Below the pieces are notes generated by a model. The model saw only the letters and a program-made list of their open reading frames with translations. It had not been told where the DNA came from and searched no databases. DNA of 59,287 bases from JBDTSW01 sp039930945. Lineage in GTDB: Bacteria; Actinomycetota; Thermoleophilia; Solirubrobacterales; 70-9. Positions 50,358-59,287 of this stretch are shown here, in pieces (the first letter of the stretch is position 1; every line of letters begins with the position of its first letter). The stretch spans positions 1-59,287 of the forward strand of contig JBDTSW010000001.1 of the NCBI GenBank assembly GCA_039930945.1, read 5' to 3'. A program made the position numbers and the translations under genes.

Positions 50358-52115
50358 TTAGGGTCGCATCTCGTAGGTCCCGGCCAGCCCCCGAGCCTTC
50401 TCCCAGACGCCGGCGAAGCGTCCCTCGTCCACAACCGGCTTGCGGATTTGGTCGACCGCCCAGGCCTGCTGGGAATCCGTGGAGGACGAGCAGCCGTGCA
50501 GAGCCACGGCGTGGCTGGAGAAGTCACGAATGATCACGTCGAAGATCTGATCGATGGTGTCGTCGGCCAGCTCGGTCAGCGCGGCCTGCTCGAGGATCAG
50601 CTGCCCGTAGACGACGAGGGTGAAGAGCTCGCCGAGCCTGAGCATGAAGTCGAGATCCCGGATCTGATCCTGCGAGGGCGGCGCCGTCTCGAGCAGGGAC
50701 CCCAGACCCTCCGCCTGCTCGGCGAACCGCGCCACGTTCGGAACCCGGGCGAACGGTTCGTAGGCGTCGCGCCAGTCGGCGAAGCGGATCTTCCCCAGCC
50801 CTCTCGCCGGGCCCTGGTGAAAGAGGAACTCGTCGTCGGCCTCCTCGTGGCGCTGCGGCACGGGCTCGTAGGGGGCCGGGTTGAACAGGTAGTTGGCCAT
50901 GAACTTGAGGACCAGCGCCATGTTGACGTGCACGGTTCCCTCGAGCTTCGGCAGGGCGCGGATGTCGCGCGCCGCCATCTCGAAATACATGTCCTTCTCG
51001 AAGCCCTTGGCCGCGATCACGTCCCAGAGCAGGTCGATCACGGTCTCGCCCTCGGTCGTGACCTTCATCTTCGTGATCGGGTTGTAGAGCAGATATCGCC
51101 GGTCCTCGGGACCGGCCGATCGCATGTAGTCGATGGCCCGCCTGCCGAACAGCTTCATCGCCACCAGGCGGGCATAGGCGTCCGTCAGGGCTTGGCGCAC
51201 GTGCGGGAAGTCGGTGACCCGCATGCCATAGAGGATGCGCCCGTCCGCGTGCGTGATCGCCTCATGGAAGGCGTGCTCGCAGATGCCGATCGAGGCGAAG
51301 CCGAGGTTGAACTTGCCGATGTTGACCGTGTTCAGCGCCGCGTCGAAGGCCGCGCGGCCGGTGTGAAGCACGTCATCGGGCCGCACCGGGTAGTCCTCGA
51401 GCCGGAACTGGCTGACGTAGGACTGCGAGTTGACGACGTTCTTGATCAGGCGGTACGCGGGGTGGCCGCTGTCGGCGGTGAAGAACACGTACCCGTCCGC
51501 GCCCTCGATGTCGGCCCTGCGGCCGAAGACCGAGACCATCCCGGCGAGGTTGCCGTTGCCGATGTAGTACTTGCCCCCGCTGGCGCTGAAGCCATCCCCG
51601 TCGGGCGTCAGCACCATGTCCGTCGAGTAGACGTCGGCTCCGTGCTCTTGCTCGGACAGCCCGAAGGCGAAGATCGCGCCTTCGTCGAGCAGATCCGCGG
51701 CACGCCGTCGCGCCGACTCGTTCTCGCTCTGCCAGATCGGGCCGAGCCCCAGGATCGAGACCTGCCACGTGTACCAATAGGCGAGCCCGTAGAAGGCGGT
51801 GATCTCGTTGAAGGCGCAGATCCGGTTCGTGTCCCAGCGCTTGTCAGGATCGTCGCCCGCCTCCGCGGACGGCGTCAGCAGGGTGGCAAAGACGCGCTCG
51901 CGCTTGACGAATTCCAGGAAGTCCGCGTACCAGACGTGATCTCGGTCATGCTCCTTCAGCACCTGCTTGCCGCGCGACTCGAAGAACTCGATCGTGGCCA
52001 GCATCAGCCGGCGTGACTCGGGGTCGAGGTCCGCTCCCTCGTACCTTCCCGGGTTGAGCAGGACCGCGCCCGCGGCCGACCTGTCCGTCCTCGCCTGTTG
52101 CTCAACGCTCGCCAT
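50358..52115 (-). CDS. Long acyl-CoA dehydrogenase/oxidase-family protein
   Basis: 585 residues, well above the usual 380. FAFGLSEQEHGADVYSTDMV is the FAD/substrate segment and KYYIGNGNLAGMVSVFGRR the middle beta-domain; the C-terminal half is helical and extended, as in acyl-CoA oxidases and the long actinobacterial FadE proteins. The usual YEGT catalytic segment is not visible, so the catalytic Glu must be elsewhere. Its start is 18 bp after the hutI stop, so it may be read from the hut operon. Substrate unknown. Confidence 0.85.
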   Translation of the reverse strand: MASVEQQARTDRSAAGAVLLNPGRYEGADLDPESRRLMLATIEFFESRGKQVLKEHDRDHVWYADFLEFVKRERVFATLLTPSAEAGDDPDKRWDTNRICAFNEITAFYGLAYWYTWQVSILGLGPIWQSENESARRRAADLLDEGAIFAFGLSEQEHGADVYSTDMVLTPDGDGFSASGGKYYIGNGNLAGMVSVFGRRADIEGADGYVFFTADSGHPAYRLIKNVVNSQSYVSQFRLEDYPVRPDDVLHTGRAAFDAALNTVNIGKFNLGFASIGICEHAFHEAITHADGRILYGMRVTDFPHVRQALTDAYARLVAMKLFGRRAIDYMRSAGPEDRRYLLYNPITKMKVTTEGETVIDLLWDVIAAKGFEKDMYFEMAARDIRALPKLEGTVHVNMALVLKFMANYLFNPAPYEPVPQRHEEADDEFLFHQGPARGLGKIRFADWRDAYEPFARVPNVARFAEQAEGLGSLLETAPPSQDQIRDLDFMLRLGELFTLVVYGQLILEQAALTELADDTIDQIFDVIIRDFSSHAVALHGCSSSTDSQQAWAVDQIRKPVVDEGRFAGVWEKARGLAGTYEMRP

Positions 52116-52132
52116 CTTCTCCGCCGCCGATC

Positions 52133-53329
52133 CTACCCCTGGTCGCCATCAGCCCCTGGCCTTGCGGTATCGGCCACCTTGCCCGCCGTGACCGTGTGGG
52201 CGACCAGCGGGACCCCGGGCCGGTAGACGAGGTGGGCGTGTGAGGGCGCGTCGAGGACGACGGCGTCGCCGCGCGCGCCCGGGCTCAGGCGGCCGAGGTC
52301 GTCGCGGCGCAGGGCGCGAGCGCCCCCCAGCGTCGCGGCCCGAAGCGCCTCGTCCGCGGTCATCCGCAGGTCGCGAACCGCGAGCGCGATGCAGAAGGCC
52401 ATCGAGGTGGTGAAGCTCGATCCCGGGTTGCAGTTGGTCGCGATCGCGACCGTGGCGCCGGCATCGATCACCCGCCGGGCGTCGGGGTAGGGCTGGCGGG
52501 TCGAGAAGTCGGTCGCCGGCAGGAAGGTGGCGACGGTCTCGGACTCGGCGAGCGCGGCGACGTCGCCGTCGTCGAGATAGGTGCAGTGGTCGACCGAGGC
52601 CGCGCCCAGCTCGACCGCCAGCCCCACGCCCGGCCCGGGCCCGAGTTGGTTGCCGTGCACGCGCAGGCCGAGCCCGGCAGCACGGCCTGCCGCCAGCACC
52701 GCGCGCGCCTGCTCGGCGTCGAAGGCGCCGCGCTCACAGAAGACGTCGATCCAGCGGCAATGCGGCGCGCACGCTTCGAGCATCTCGCCGCAGACGAGGG
52801 CGACGTAGTCGTCCGCCCGTCCCTCGTACTCCGGCGGCACCGCGTGCGCGCCGAGGAAGGTGACCTCGTCGGTCAACCGGCCCGCAACCTCGCACAGGCG
52901 GCGCTCGGTCTCGACGTCGAGCCCGTAGCCGGACTTGATCTCGAGTTCGGTGATGCCGGCGCGCAGCGCCTCGGCGCGGCGGGCCCGGGCCAGGCGCTCG
53001 AGCTCGTCGCTCGATGCCATCCGGGTGGCCTCGGTCGTCACCCTGATCCCACCCGCCTCGTACGGTGCGCCCGCCATCCGCGCGACGAACTCCTCGGCGC
53101 GATCGCCGGCGAAGACCAGGTGCGTGTGCGAGTCGACGAAGCCTGGGATCACGCAGCGCCCGCCGGCGTCGAGGCGCTCGTCGCCGGCCGCGCCGGCGGC
53201 CTCGATCGCCGCCACCCGCCCGCCGGCGATCACCAGCGCGCAGTCGCGTCGCAGGCCCAGCGGTCCCTCGCCGAGCTCGGGGTCGTTGCTGACCAGCAGG
53301 CCGATGTTGTCGATCACCAGCGCGCTCAC
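52133..53329 (-). CDS. hutI: Imidazolonepropionase
   Basis: 398 residues. Zn/Fe amidohydrolase that opens 4-imidazolone-5-propanoate to N-formimino-L-glutamate, third step of histidine breakdown. Motifs: VDSHTHLVFAGDRAEEF (metal His-x-His), LGAHAVPPEYEGR and LEIKSGYGLDVETE, and FLPATDFSTRQPYP. Length fits (about 400). Starts in the ATGA-type overlap with hutF. The operon order hutH-hutU-def-hutF-hutI is complete except for hutG. Confidence 0.95.
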   Translation of the reverse strand: MSALVIDNIGLLVSNDPELGEGPLGLRRDCALVIAGGRVAAIEAAGAAGDERLDAGGRCVIPGFVDSHTHLVFAGDRAEEFVARMAGAPYEAGGIRVTTEATRMASSDELERLARARRAEALRAGITELEIKSGYGLDVETERRLCEVAGRLTDEVTFLGAHAVPPEYEGRADDYVALVCGEMLEACAPHCRWIDVFCERGAFDAEQARAVLAAGRAAGLGLRVHGNQLGPGPGVGLAVELGAASVDHCTYLDDGDVAALAESETVATFLPATDFSTRQPYPDARRVIDAGATVAIATNCNPGSSFTTSMAFCIALAVRDLRMTADEALRAATLGGARALRRDDLGRLSPGARGDAVVLDAPSHAHLVYRPGVPLVAHTVTAGKVADTARPGADGDQG

Positions 53330-54663
53330 CGGGCGGTCACCGCCTCGATCGCCGCGCGCAGCTCGGCCGCGACGTCGATCTCTGAGTGCCGGCCGTCTCG
53401 CACGACCACCCGGCCGCCGGCGATCAGCTGGCGCACGTCGGCGGCGGTCGCGGCGAAGGCCAGCGCCTCCAGCGCCTGGTCGTCGGTGGCGCCGGCGAGG
53501 CGGACCCCGTCGAGCGAGACGGTGACCAGGTCGGCGACGGCCCCGGCCTCGATCCGCCCGGCCTCGGCCCAGCCGATGCCGGCATGCCCGTGCTCGCAGG
53601 CGGCGCGCAGGAGCTCCGGCGCGGTGTGATGGCCGCGCTCCCCGGTGGCGAGGCGCTGATCAAGCTCGACCGCACGCATCTCCTCGAAGTGGTCGATCAC
53701 GGCCTGTGAGTCCGAGCCCAGCGTGAGCCGGGCTCCGGCGTCGGCGATCGCTCGCGCCCGCCCGATCCCGTCGGCGAGGTCGCGCTCGGTGGTCGGGCAC
53801 AGACAGCAGTGGGCGCCGGCGCCGCCGAGCAGGTCGACGTCGGAGTCGGAGACGTGGGTGAAGTGGACGGCGGTGAAGCGCTTGCCGAGCGCGCCGGCCT
53901 GGTCGAGAACGCCGGTCGGGGTCAGCCCGTGCGCGGCCAGGCAGGCCTCGTTCTCGGCCGGCTGCTCGGAGACGTGCGCGTGCAGCGGGCAGGAGCGTCC
54001 TTCGGCCCAGGCGGCCACGCTCGCCGCCGAGGAGGGGTCGACCGCGCGGACGCTGTGGATCGCCGCGCCCACTCGCGCCGCCGGGCCGAGCTCGCCCAGC
54101 GCCTCGACCCGCTGGGCCCATTCCTCGACGCCGACGTCGCCGAAGCGAAGCTGGTCACGCTCCAGCTGCAGGCCCGGCCCGGCCTGCAGGTAGCAGGCGT
54201 CGAGCAGGGTGATCCGGATGCCGGCCTCGCCGGCGGCGGCGACCAGCGCCCGGCCGATCTCGTTCGGATCGTCGTAGGGCGCGCCGCCCGGACCGTGGTG
54301 GAGGTAGTGAAACTCGCCCACGGCGGTGATCCCGGCGAGCGCCATCTCGGCGAAGGTCGCACGGGCGAGCGCGTGGCAGCTGTCGGGGTCCAGCGCCGCG
54401 GCGAGCCCGTACATCGTCTCGCGCCAGCTCCAAAAGGATCCCCGGCCGCCCTCGGCGCGGCCGCGCAGCGCGCGATGGAAGGCGTGGGAGTGGGCGTTCG
54501 CAAGCCCCGGGATCGTCAGGCCCTCGAGTCGCGTCGCCCCCGGCGGCGGCGCCGCGGCGCCGGGCTCGACAAGCGTGAAGCGATCGCCCTCGACCTCGAC
54601 CACCACCCCCGGTTCGGCGGCGTCGCCCCCCAGCCAGGCGAGCTCGCACCAGTACGCCGTCAC
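53326..54663 (-). CDS. hutF: Formimidoylglutamate deiminase
   Basis: 445 residues. Amidohydrolase converting N-formimino-L-glutamate to N-formyl-L-glutamate and ammonia. ANAHSHAFHRALRGRAEGG, WSWRETMYGLAAALD, LHAHVSEQPAENEACLAAHG and GSDSQAVIDHFEEMRAVELD are diagnostic of HutF against other amidohydrolases. The choice of HutF defines the pathway branch that needs an N-formylglutamate deformylase next. Overlaps def and hutI by 4 bp each. Confidence 0.95.
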   Translation of the reverse strand: MTAYWCELAWLGGDAAEPGVVVEVEGDRFTLVEPGAAAPPPGATRLEGLTIPGLANAHSHAFHRALRGRAEGGRGSFWSWRETMYGLAAALDPDSCHALARATFAEMALAGITAVGEFHYLHHGPGGAPYDDPNEIGRALVAAAGEAGIRITLLDACYLQAGPGLQLERDQLRFGDVGVEEWAQRVEALGELGPAARVGAAIHSVRAVDPSSAASVAAWAEGRSCPLHAHVSEQPAENEACLAAHGLTPTGVLDQAGALGKRFTAVHFTHVSDSDVDLLGGAGAHCCLCPTTERDLADGIGRARAIADAGARLTLGSDSQAVIDHFEEMRAVELDQRLATGERGHHTAPELLRAACEHGHAGIGWAEAGRIEAGAVADLVTVSLDGVRLAGATDDQALEALAFAATAADVRQLIAGGRVVVRDGRHSEIDVAAELRAAIEAVTAR

Positions 54664-55234
54664 GAACCGGTTCGCTCGGTCAGGGCGGTGACCCGTTCGA
54701 CGAAGGCGTCGCGGTGAAAGCGCTCGAACTGCTCCCAGGTGGCGAAGGTGGTGGGATCGGTGACCCGATCCAGGAACAGGGTCCCGGCGAGGTGGTCAAC
54801 CTCATGCTGGAAGGTGCCTGCGGTCAGGCCCCGCTTGACCTCGTCGTGTGAGACGCCCTCACGGTCGAGGTATCGCAGGCGGATCGCGACGTGGCGCATC
54901 AGGTTCCCCCGCAGGCCGGGCACCGAGAGGCAGCCCTCGTTGTTGCAGAACTGCTCATCGTCGAGCGGCTCGACCGTCGGGTTGACGACCACGGTCAGCG
55001 GGATCGGCGGCTTGTAGGGGTAGCGCGGGTTGACTCCCTCGATCTCGGCGACCGCGATCCGCACCCCAACCCCGACCTGGTTGGCGGCAAGCCCGGCCCC
55101 GTCGGCGGCACGCCTGGTCTCGATCAGATCGTCGATCAGCGTCTGCATCTCGGCCGAGCGAAGCTCCTGCGGCGAAACCTCGCGCGCGGGCTCGCGCAAC
55201 ACGGGGTCACCGACCGCGACGATCTCGCGAACGC

Positions 55235-55238
<4 letters not shown>
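54660..55238 (-). CDS. Peptide-deformylase homologue inside the hut operon
   Basis: 192 residues with all three PDF motifs: GAGLAANQVG (47-56), NEGCLSVPG (metal Cys103) and FQHEVDHLAGTLFLD (His145, Glu146, His149). It is therefore an active metallo-deformylase by sequence. It overlaps hutU and hutF by 4 bp each. In this pathway HutF makes N-formyl-L-glutamate, which must be deformylated; HutG is absent from the operon. So this enzyme is a candidate N-formylglutamate deformylase by non-orthologous replacement (inference). The plain alternative is an ordinary or second peptide deformylase hitch-hiking in the operon. Confidence 0.93.
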
Positions 55239-56889
<1,651 letters not shown>

Positions 56890-56893
<4 letters not shown>

Positions 56894-58434
56894 TCCAGCG
56901 CTCCGATCGCCGTCTCGACCGCTTCCAGCGCCGCCCCCGATCCGACCAGGCGCTCGATCTCGGCCAGCTCCGGCGCAAGGAAGCGGTCGGGTCCCGGCCC
57001 ATCGGCCACGGCTCGAACCGCCTCCAGCGCCGCCGCGGTGCCCGCGGCCGGCGCCAGCGGGGCGCGCAGGTCGAGGGCGCGCGCCGCGCAGGCCAGCTCG
57101 ACGCTGAGGATCCTGCCCAGGTTGGCGAGGGTCTGCCGGAGCTTGCGCGCCGCCCCCCAAGCCATCGAGACATGGTCCTCCTGCATCGCGCTGGTCGGCA
57201 GCGAGTCGACGCTCGCCGGGGCCGCAAGCCGGCGGTTGTGGGCGACCATCGCCGCCTGGGTGTAGTGGGCGATCATCAGGCCCGAGTCGACGCCGGCATC
57301 GTCGGCCAAGAAGGGCGGCAACCCCTGCGAGCGGCCGGCGTCGAGGAGGCGATCGGTGCGCCGCTCCGCGATCGCCCCGACCTCGGCGGCGCCGATCGCG
57401 AGCAGGTCGCAGGCGAGGCCGAGCGGGGCACCGTGGAAGTTTCCGCAGGACTCGATCCGCCCGTCCGGCAGCACCATCGGATTGTCGATCGCCGATCGCA
57501 ACTCCGCCTCCGCGATCCGCTCGGCGTGATCGAGCGCGTCGCGCGCGGCCCCGATCACCTGGGGAGCGCAGCGCAGCGAGTAGGCGTCCTGAATGCGGCG
57601 ATCGTCGTGGCGATGGCTGGCGACGATCTCCGACCCGGCCAGCAGCCGGCGCAGGTTCGCCGCGCTCGCCGCCTGACCGGGTTGCGGCCGCAGCGCGATC
57701 AGGTCCTCGGCGAAGGCTCGATCGGTGCCCAGCAGAGCCTCGACCGACATCGCCGCGGCGACGTCGGCGAGCCGCAGCAGCCGGCGCAGGTCCGAGATCG
57801 CCAACAGCAGCATCCCGAGGATGCCGTCGGTGCCGTTGATCAGCGCCAGCCCCTCCTTCGCGGTCAGCTCGATCGGATCGATGCCCGCCTCGGCGAGCGC
57901 CTCCGCCGCGGCAAGCCGGCGGCCGTCGGCCGTGACGGCCTCGCCCTCGCCGATCAGCACCAGCGCGCAGTGCGCCAGCGGCGCGAGGTCCCCGCTCGCC
58001 CCCAGCGAGCCGTGCTCGGGCACCACCGGAGTCAGCCCGGCGTTGAGCAAGGAGAGGATCATCTCCGCGATCTCGGGGCGGGCGCCCGAGTAGCCCATCG
58101 CCAGGGTGCGGGCCCGCAACAGCATCATCGCCCGCACCACCTCACCCTCGACCGGCTCCCCCATCCCCGCGGCGTGCGAGCGCAACAGCGAGCGCTGCAG
58201 CTGCCGGCGCCGCTCCGCGGGAATCGAGACCGCCGCCAGCGAGCCGAAGCCGGTCGAGACCCCGTAGGCGGGCTCTGCAGAGCCCGCCATGCGCTCCACG
58301 ATCGCCGCGCTTCGTGCCATCGCCTCGCGAGCTTCGGCCGCCAGTGCGACCGGAGCCGAATCGCGAGCGACCGCGACCACGTCGCCGGGCGCCAGGCCGG
58401 TGCCGGTGAGCTCGATCGCCCCTCCTGCAGACAC
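56890..58434 (-). CDS. hutH: Histidine ammonia-lyase
   Basis: 514 residues. Converts histidine to urocanate through the MIO prosthetic group formed from Ala-Ser-Gly in HGSLGASGDLAPLAH (ASG at 146-148). VSTGFGSLA, RTLAMGYSGARPEI and TSAMQEDHVSMAWGAARKLR are further family marks. Start: a TTG at 58452 would place the initiation codon upstream of the -10 box TATAAC (58446-58441), so GTG 58434, exactly at the predicted transcription start, or GTG 58437, is preferred. First gene of the hut operon. Confidence 0.94.
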
Positions 58435-58440
58435 CACCCC

Positions 58441-58446
58441 GTTATA
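58441..58446 (-). promoter_or_regulatory. -10 box (TATAAC) of the hut operon
   Basis: Predicted start 58434 is the G of GTG in hutH, so the long operon begins leaderless. No recognisable -35 is 16-18 bp upstream. No HutR/HutC-like regulator gene is in the window. Confidence 0.5.
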
Positions 58447-58531
58447 TGGCAATCGCGCGGGGCTTGGGTGGACCGGGGCCGCCCAGGGACGACCTCTGGG
58501 GCGAGCCCTCCGCAGGGCGTGGGTCTTGCCG

Positions 58532-58807
58532 CTAGCGCTTGATCGTGTTGTGGACCTCGATCAGCTCCGGCTCGCCCGCCTCAATCCCGATCTCGGCCAG
58601 CAACGGCATCAGCCGGGCGCCAAACGCCTGGAACTGTTCTTGGGAGTCCCAGATCTCGCTGACTCGTCTGTTGTCGCCGGAGCCAAAGCAGACGTGGTAT
58701 TCCAGCCCATCCGGGGGCCAGTCGCCGCCCTGTTCGAGTCGGCGGATGCTTTCGTCGTACTGCTCGACGGTCAGGGACGGGGGGGTGAAGCGGACAAGAA
58801 CGCTCAT
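58532..58807 (-). CDS. Small ABM/dimeric alpha-beta-barrel-type protein
   Basis: 91 residues. Pattern of a ferredoxin-like alpha/beta barrel monomer: SVLVRFTPPSLTVEQYDESI, then a strand HVCFGSGDN and VSEIWDSQEQFQAFGARLMP, close to antibiotic-biosynthesis-monooxygenase and related quinol/heme-free folds. No catalytic residue is clear. A strong GAGGAGGAG ribosome site precedes ATG 58807. Role unknown; its neighbour hutH has its own promoter, so it is not part of the hut operon. Confidence 0.75.
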   Translation of the reverse strand: MSVLVRFTPPSLTVEQYDESIRRLEQGGDWPPDGLEYHVCFGSGDNRRVSEIWDSQEQFQAFGARLMPLLAEIGIEAGEPELIEVHNTIKR

Positions 58808-58971
58808 CGTGAAGCTCCTCCTCGGTCGGGTGCCCGCCGACCCTATCCGACGAGCACATCCGGTTCACGCAGGAACCGCTGGAGCGCGAGCCATTCGTGC
58901 ATGGGGGCCTGGCATCGGCCGCTCACGGGAACGCGACCTCTCCGGTCTGCTACGACCAGAGAGGAACGATC

Positions 58972-59049
58972 GTGAACAACATCAGAATGAAGATCGCCGC
59001 CGGGGCCACGATCCTCGGATTGGGCGGCCTGGATCGCCGGGCGCTCTAG
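58972..59049 (+). pseudogene. Truncated N-terminus of a secreted or membrane protein
   Basis: GTG with AGAGAGGAAC ribosome site, 25 codons: MNNIRMKIAAGATILGLGGL then DRRAL and stop. The first 20 residues look like an export signal or membrane start, then the hydrophobic run is broken by a charged stretch and TAG. I read it as a gene cut off after its signal region. The stop shares CTAG with the convergent ORF at 59046. Confidence 0.5.
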
Positions 59050-59210
59050 CCGAGGCGCTCGCGCAGAAACGACGCGAGCTTCGGGCCGCTCGCCGGGTCG
59101 AGCATGTTCAGCGCCGGGACCGAGACCAGCTTCTCGACCAGCGCGACGCCGGCCTCGGTGCACGTCGCCCGCCCGGCGATCAGGTCGGGCCGGATCTCGA
59201 ACGCGCTCAT
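59046..59210 (-). CDS. Short unknown ORF at contig end
   Basis: 54 residues from ATG 59210: MSAFEIRPDLIAGRATCTEA then GVALVEKLVSVPALNMLDPA and a Lys/Arg-rich end. GC at third positions is high throughout and extends a few codons upstream to about 59234, so the true start could be GTG 59222 or 59213. Not recognised. It could be the C-terminal part of a larger protein if the sequence at 59234 is a chimeric join. Confidence 0.4.
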   Translation of the reverse strand: MSAFEIRPDLIAGRATCTEAGVALVEKLVSVPALNMLDPASGPKLASFLRERLG

Positions 59211-59287
59211 CACCCCGACCACCCCGTAGGGGGATCTTCGTCGGCCTGGCGGTCGGCCGCATCCTCCCCGGCCTCGCCTTCGCGCTG
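59211..59287. other. Contig edge, coding strand ambiguous
   Basis: From 59234 the plus frame ATC TTC GTC GGC CTG has only G/C-ending codons and reads as a hydrophobic helix (IFVGLAVGRILPGLAFAL) without a start; the minus frame reads an acidic tail ending EDPPTGWSG and TGA overlapping ATG 59210. Neither can be confirmed. Confidence 0.25.

Noticed and set aside
48384..52016. 1210-codon plus-strand frame over the metal ATPase and dehydrogenase
   Set aside because: It spans two real minus-strand genes and their gap; translation is His/Arg/Asp-rich and has no fold.
58435..58452. TTG 58452 as hutH start
   Set aside because: It would place the start codon upstream of the -10 box TATAAC at 58446-58441.

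Overview
The window is 59,287 bases of high-GC DNA with almost every codon ending in G or C, dense genes, frequent 4-base ATGA/GTGA overlaps and many apparently leaderless starts (a TAnnnT box 6-7 nt before ATG/GTG). It reads as a soil- or sediment-type actinobacterium. The gene mix (zinc-ribbon/cyclase/AAA/TPR giant, WS/DGAT acyltransferase, HutF-type histidine pathway) would fit the class Thermoleophilia (Solirubrobacterales/Gaiellales); that placement is inference. I see no rRNA, tRNA, CRISPR array, insertion sequence or prophage. Both ends cut through genes, so this is probably a whole contig.

Layout. 1-6.3 kb: a truncated acyl-CoA dehydrogenase behind a TetR-like palindrome, two small conserved proteins, a cupin, a Bcp peroxiredoxin, two cation/Ca2+ exchangers and an LppX-like lipoprotein. 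6.4-17.5 kb: ArsA-like ATPase pair, a 250-bp structured inverted repeat, a 1205-residue cyclase/ATPase/TPR protein, ferritin-like, alpha/beta-hydrolase-like, EVE and DUF2203 proteins, Nudix, AI-2E-type permease, an orphan osmoprotectant-binding lipoprotein and a GNAT. 17.6-25.5 kb: lipid and redox genes: an SDR-SRPBCC-cyclopropane synthase operon, a secreted copper protein with a PHM-like dicopper pattern plus a cupredoxin, a BrkB-type membrane protein, a Baeyer-Villiger-type monooxygenase and a wax ester/TAG synthase. 25.5-30.2 kb: housekeeping pairs ilvA-ridA, typA, VOC-greA and a cysteine-less DksA-like protein.

30.2-41.3 kb is a single-strand run of 12 genes that overlap or nearly touch, with one 49-bp gap. 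Its promoter-proximal genes encode 3,5-diaminohexanoate dehydrogenase (Kdd), a hotdog thioesterase and the 3-keto-5-aminohexanoate cleavage enzyme (Kce), all from lysine/beta-lysine breakdown. They are followed by a TetR regulator, an S66 carboxypeptidase, a complete Opp/Dpp peptide importer, an S58 (DmpA/BapA-type) aminopeptidase and a DUF3995-like membrane protein. A consensus-like promoter with a TetR-type operator lies before kdd, and an HDAC-like deacetylase diverges from it. I read it as a system that imports peptides or amides rich in (beta-)lysine and burns the released diamino acid; this is the best candidate for an undescribed system here.

42.4-52.1 kb: a second cyclopropane synthase, SLC13-type transporter, M20 peptidase, GIY-YIG-like protein, a metal P-type ATPase and a long acyl-CoA dehydrogenase. 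52.1-58.4 kb: a tight histidine-utilisation operon hutH-hutU-def-hutF-hutI. No N-formylglutamate deformylase (HutG) is present, but a peptide-deformylase homologue sits, overlapping both neighbours, exactly where that activity is needed. The last kilobase holds a small ABM-like protein, a 25-codon truncated ORF and unclear fragments at the contig edge.
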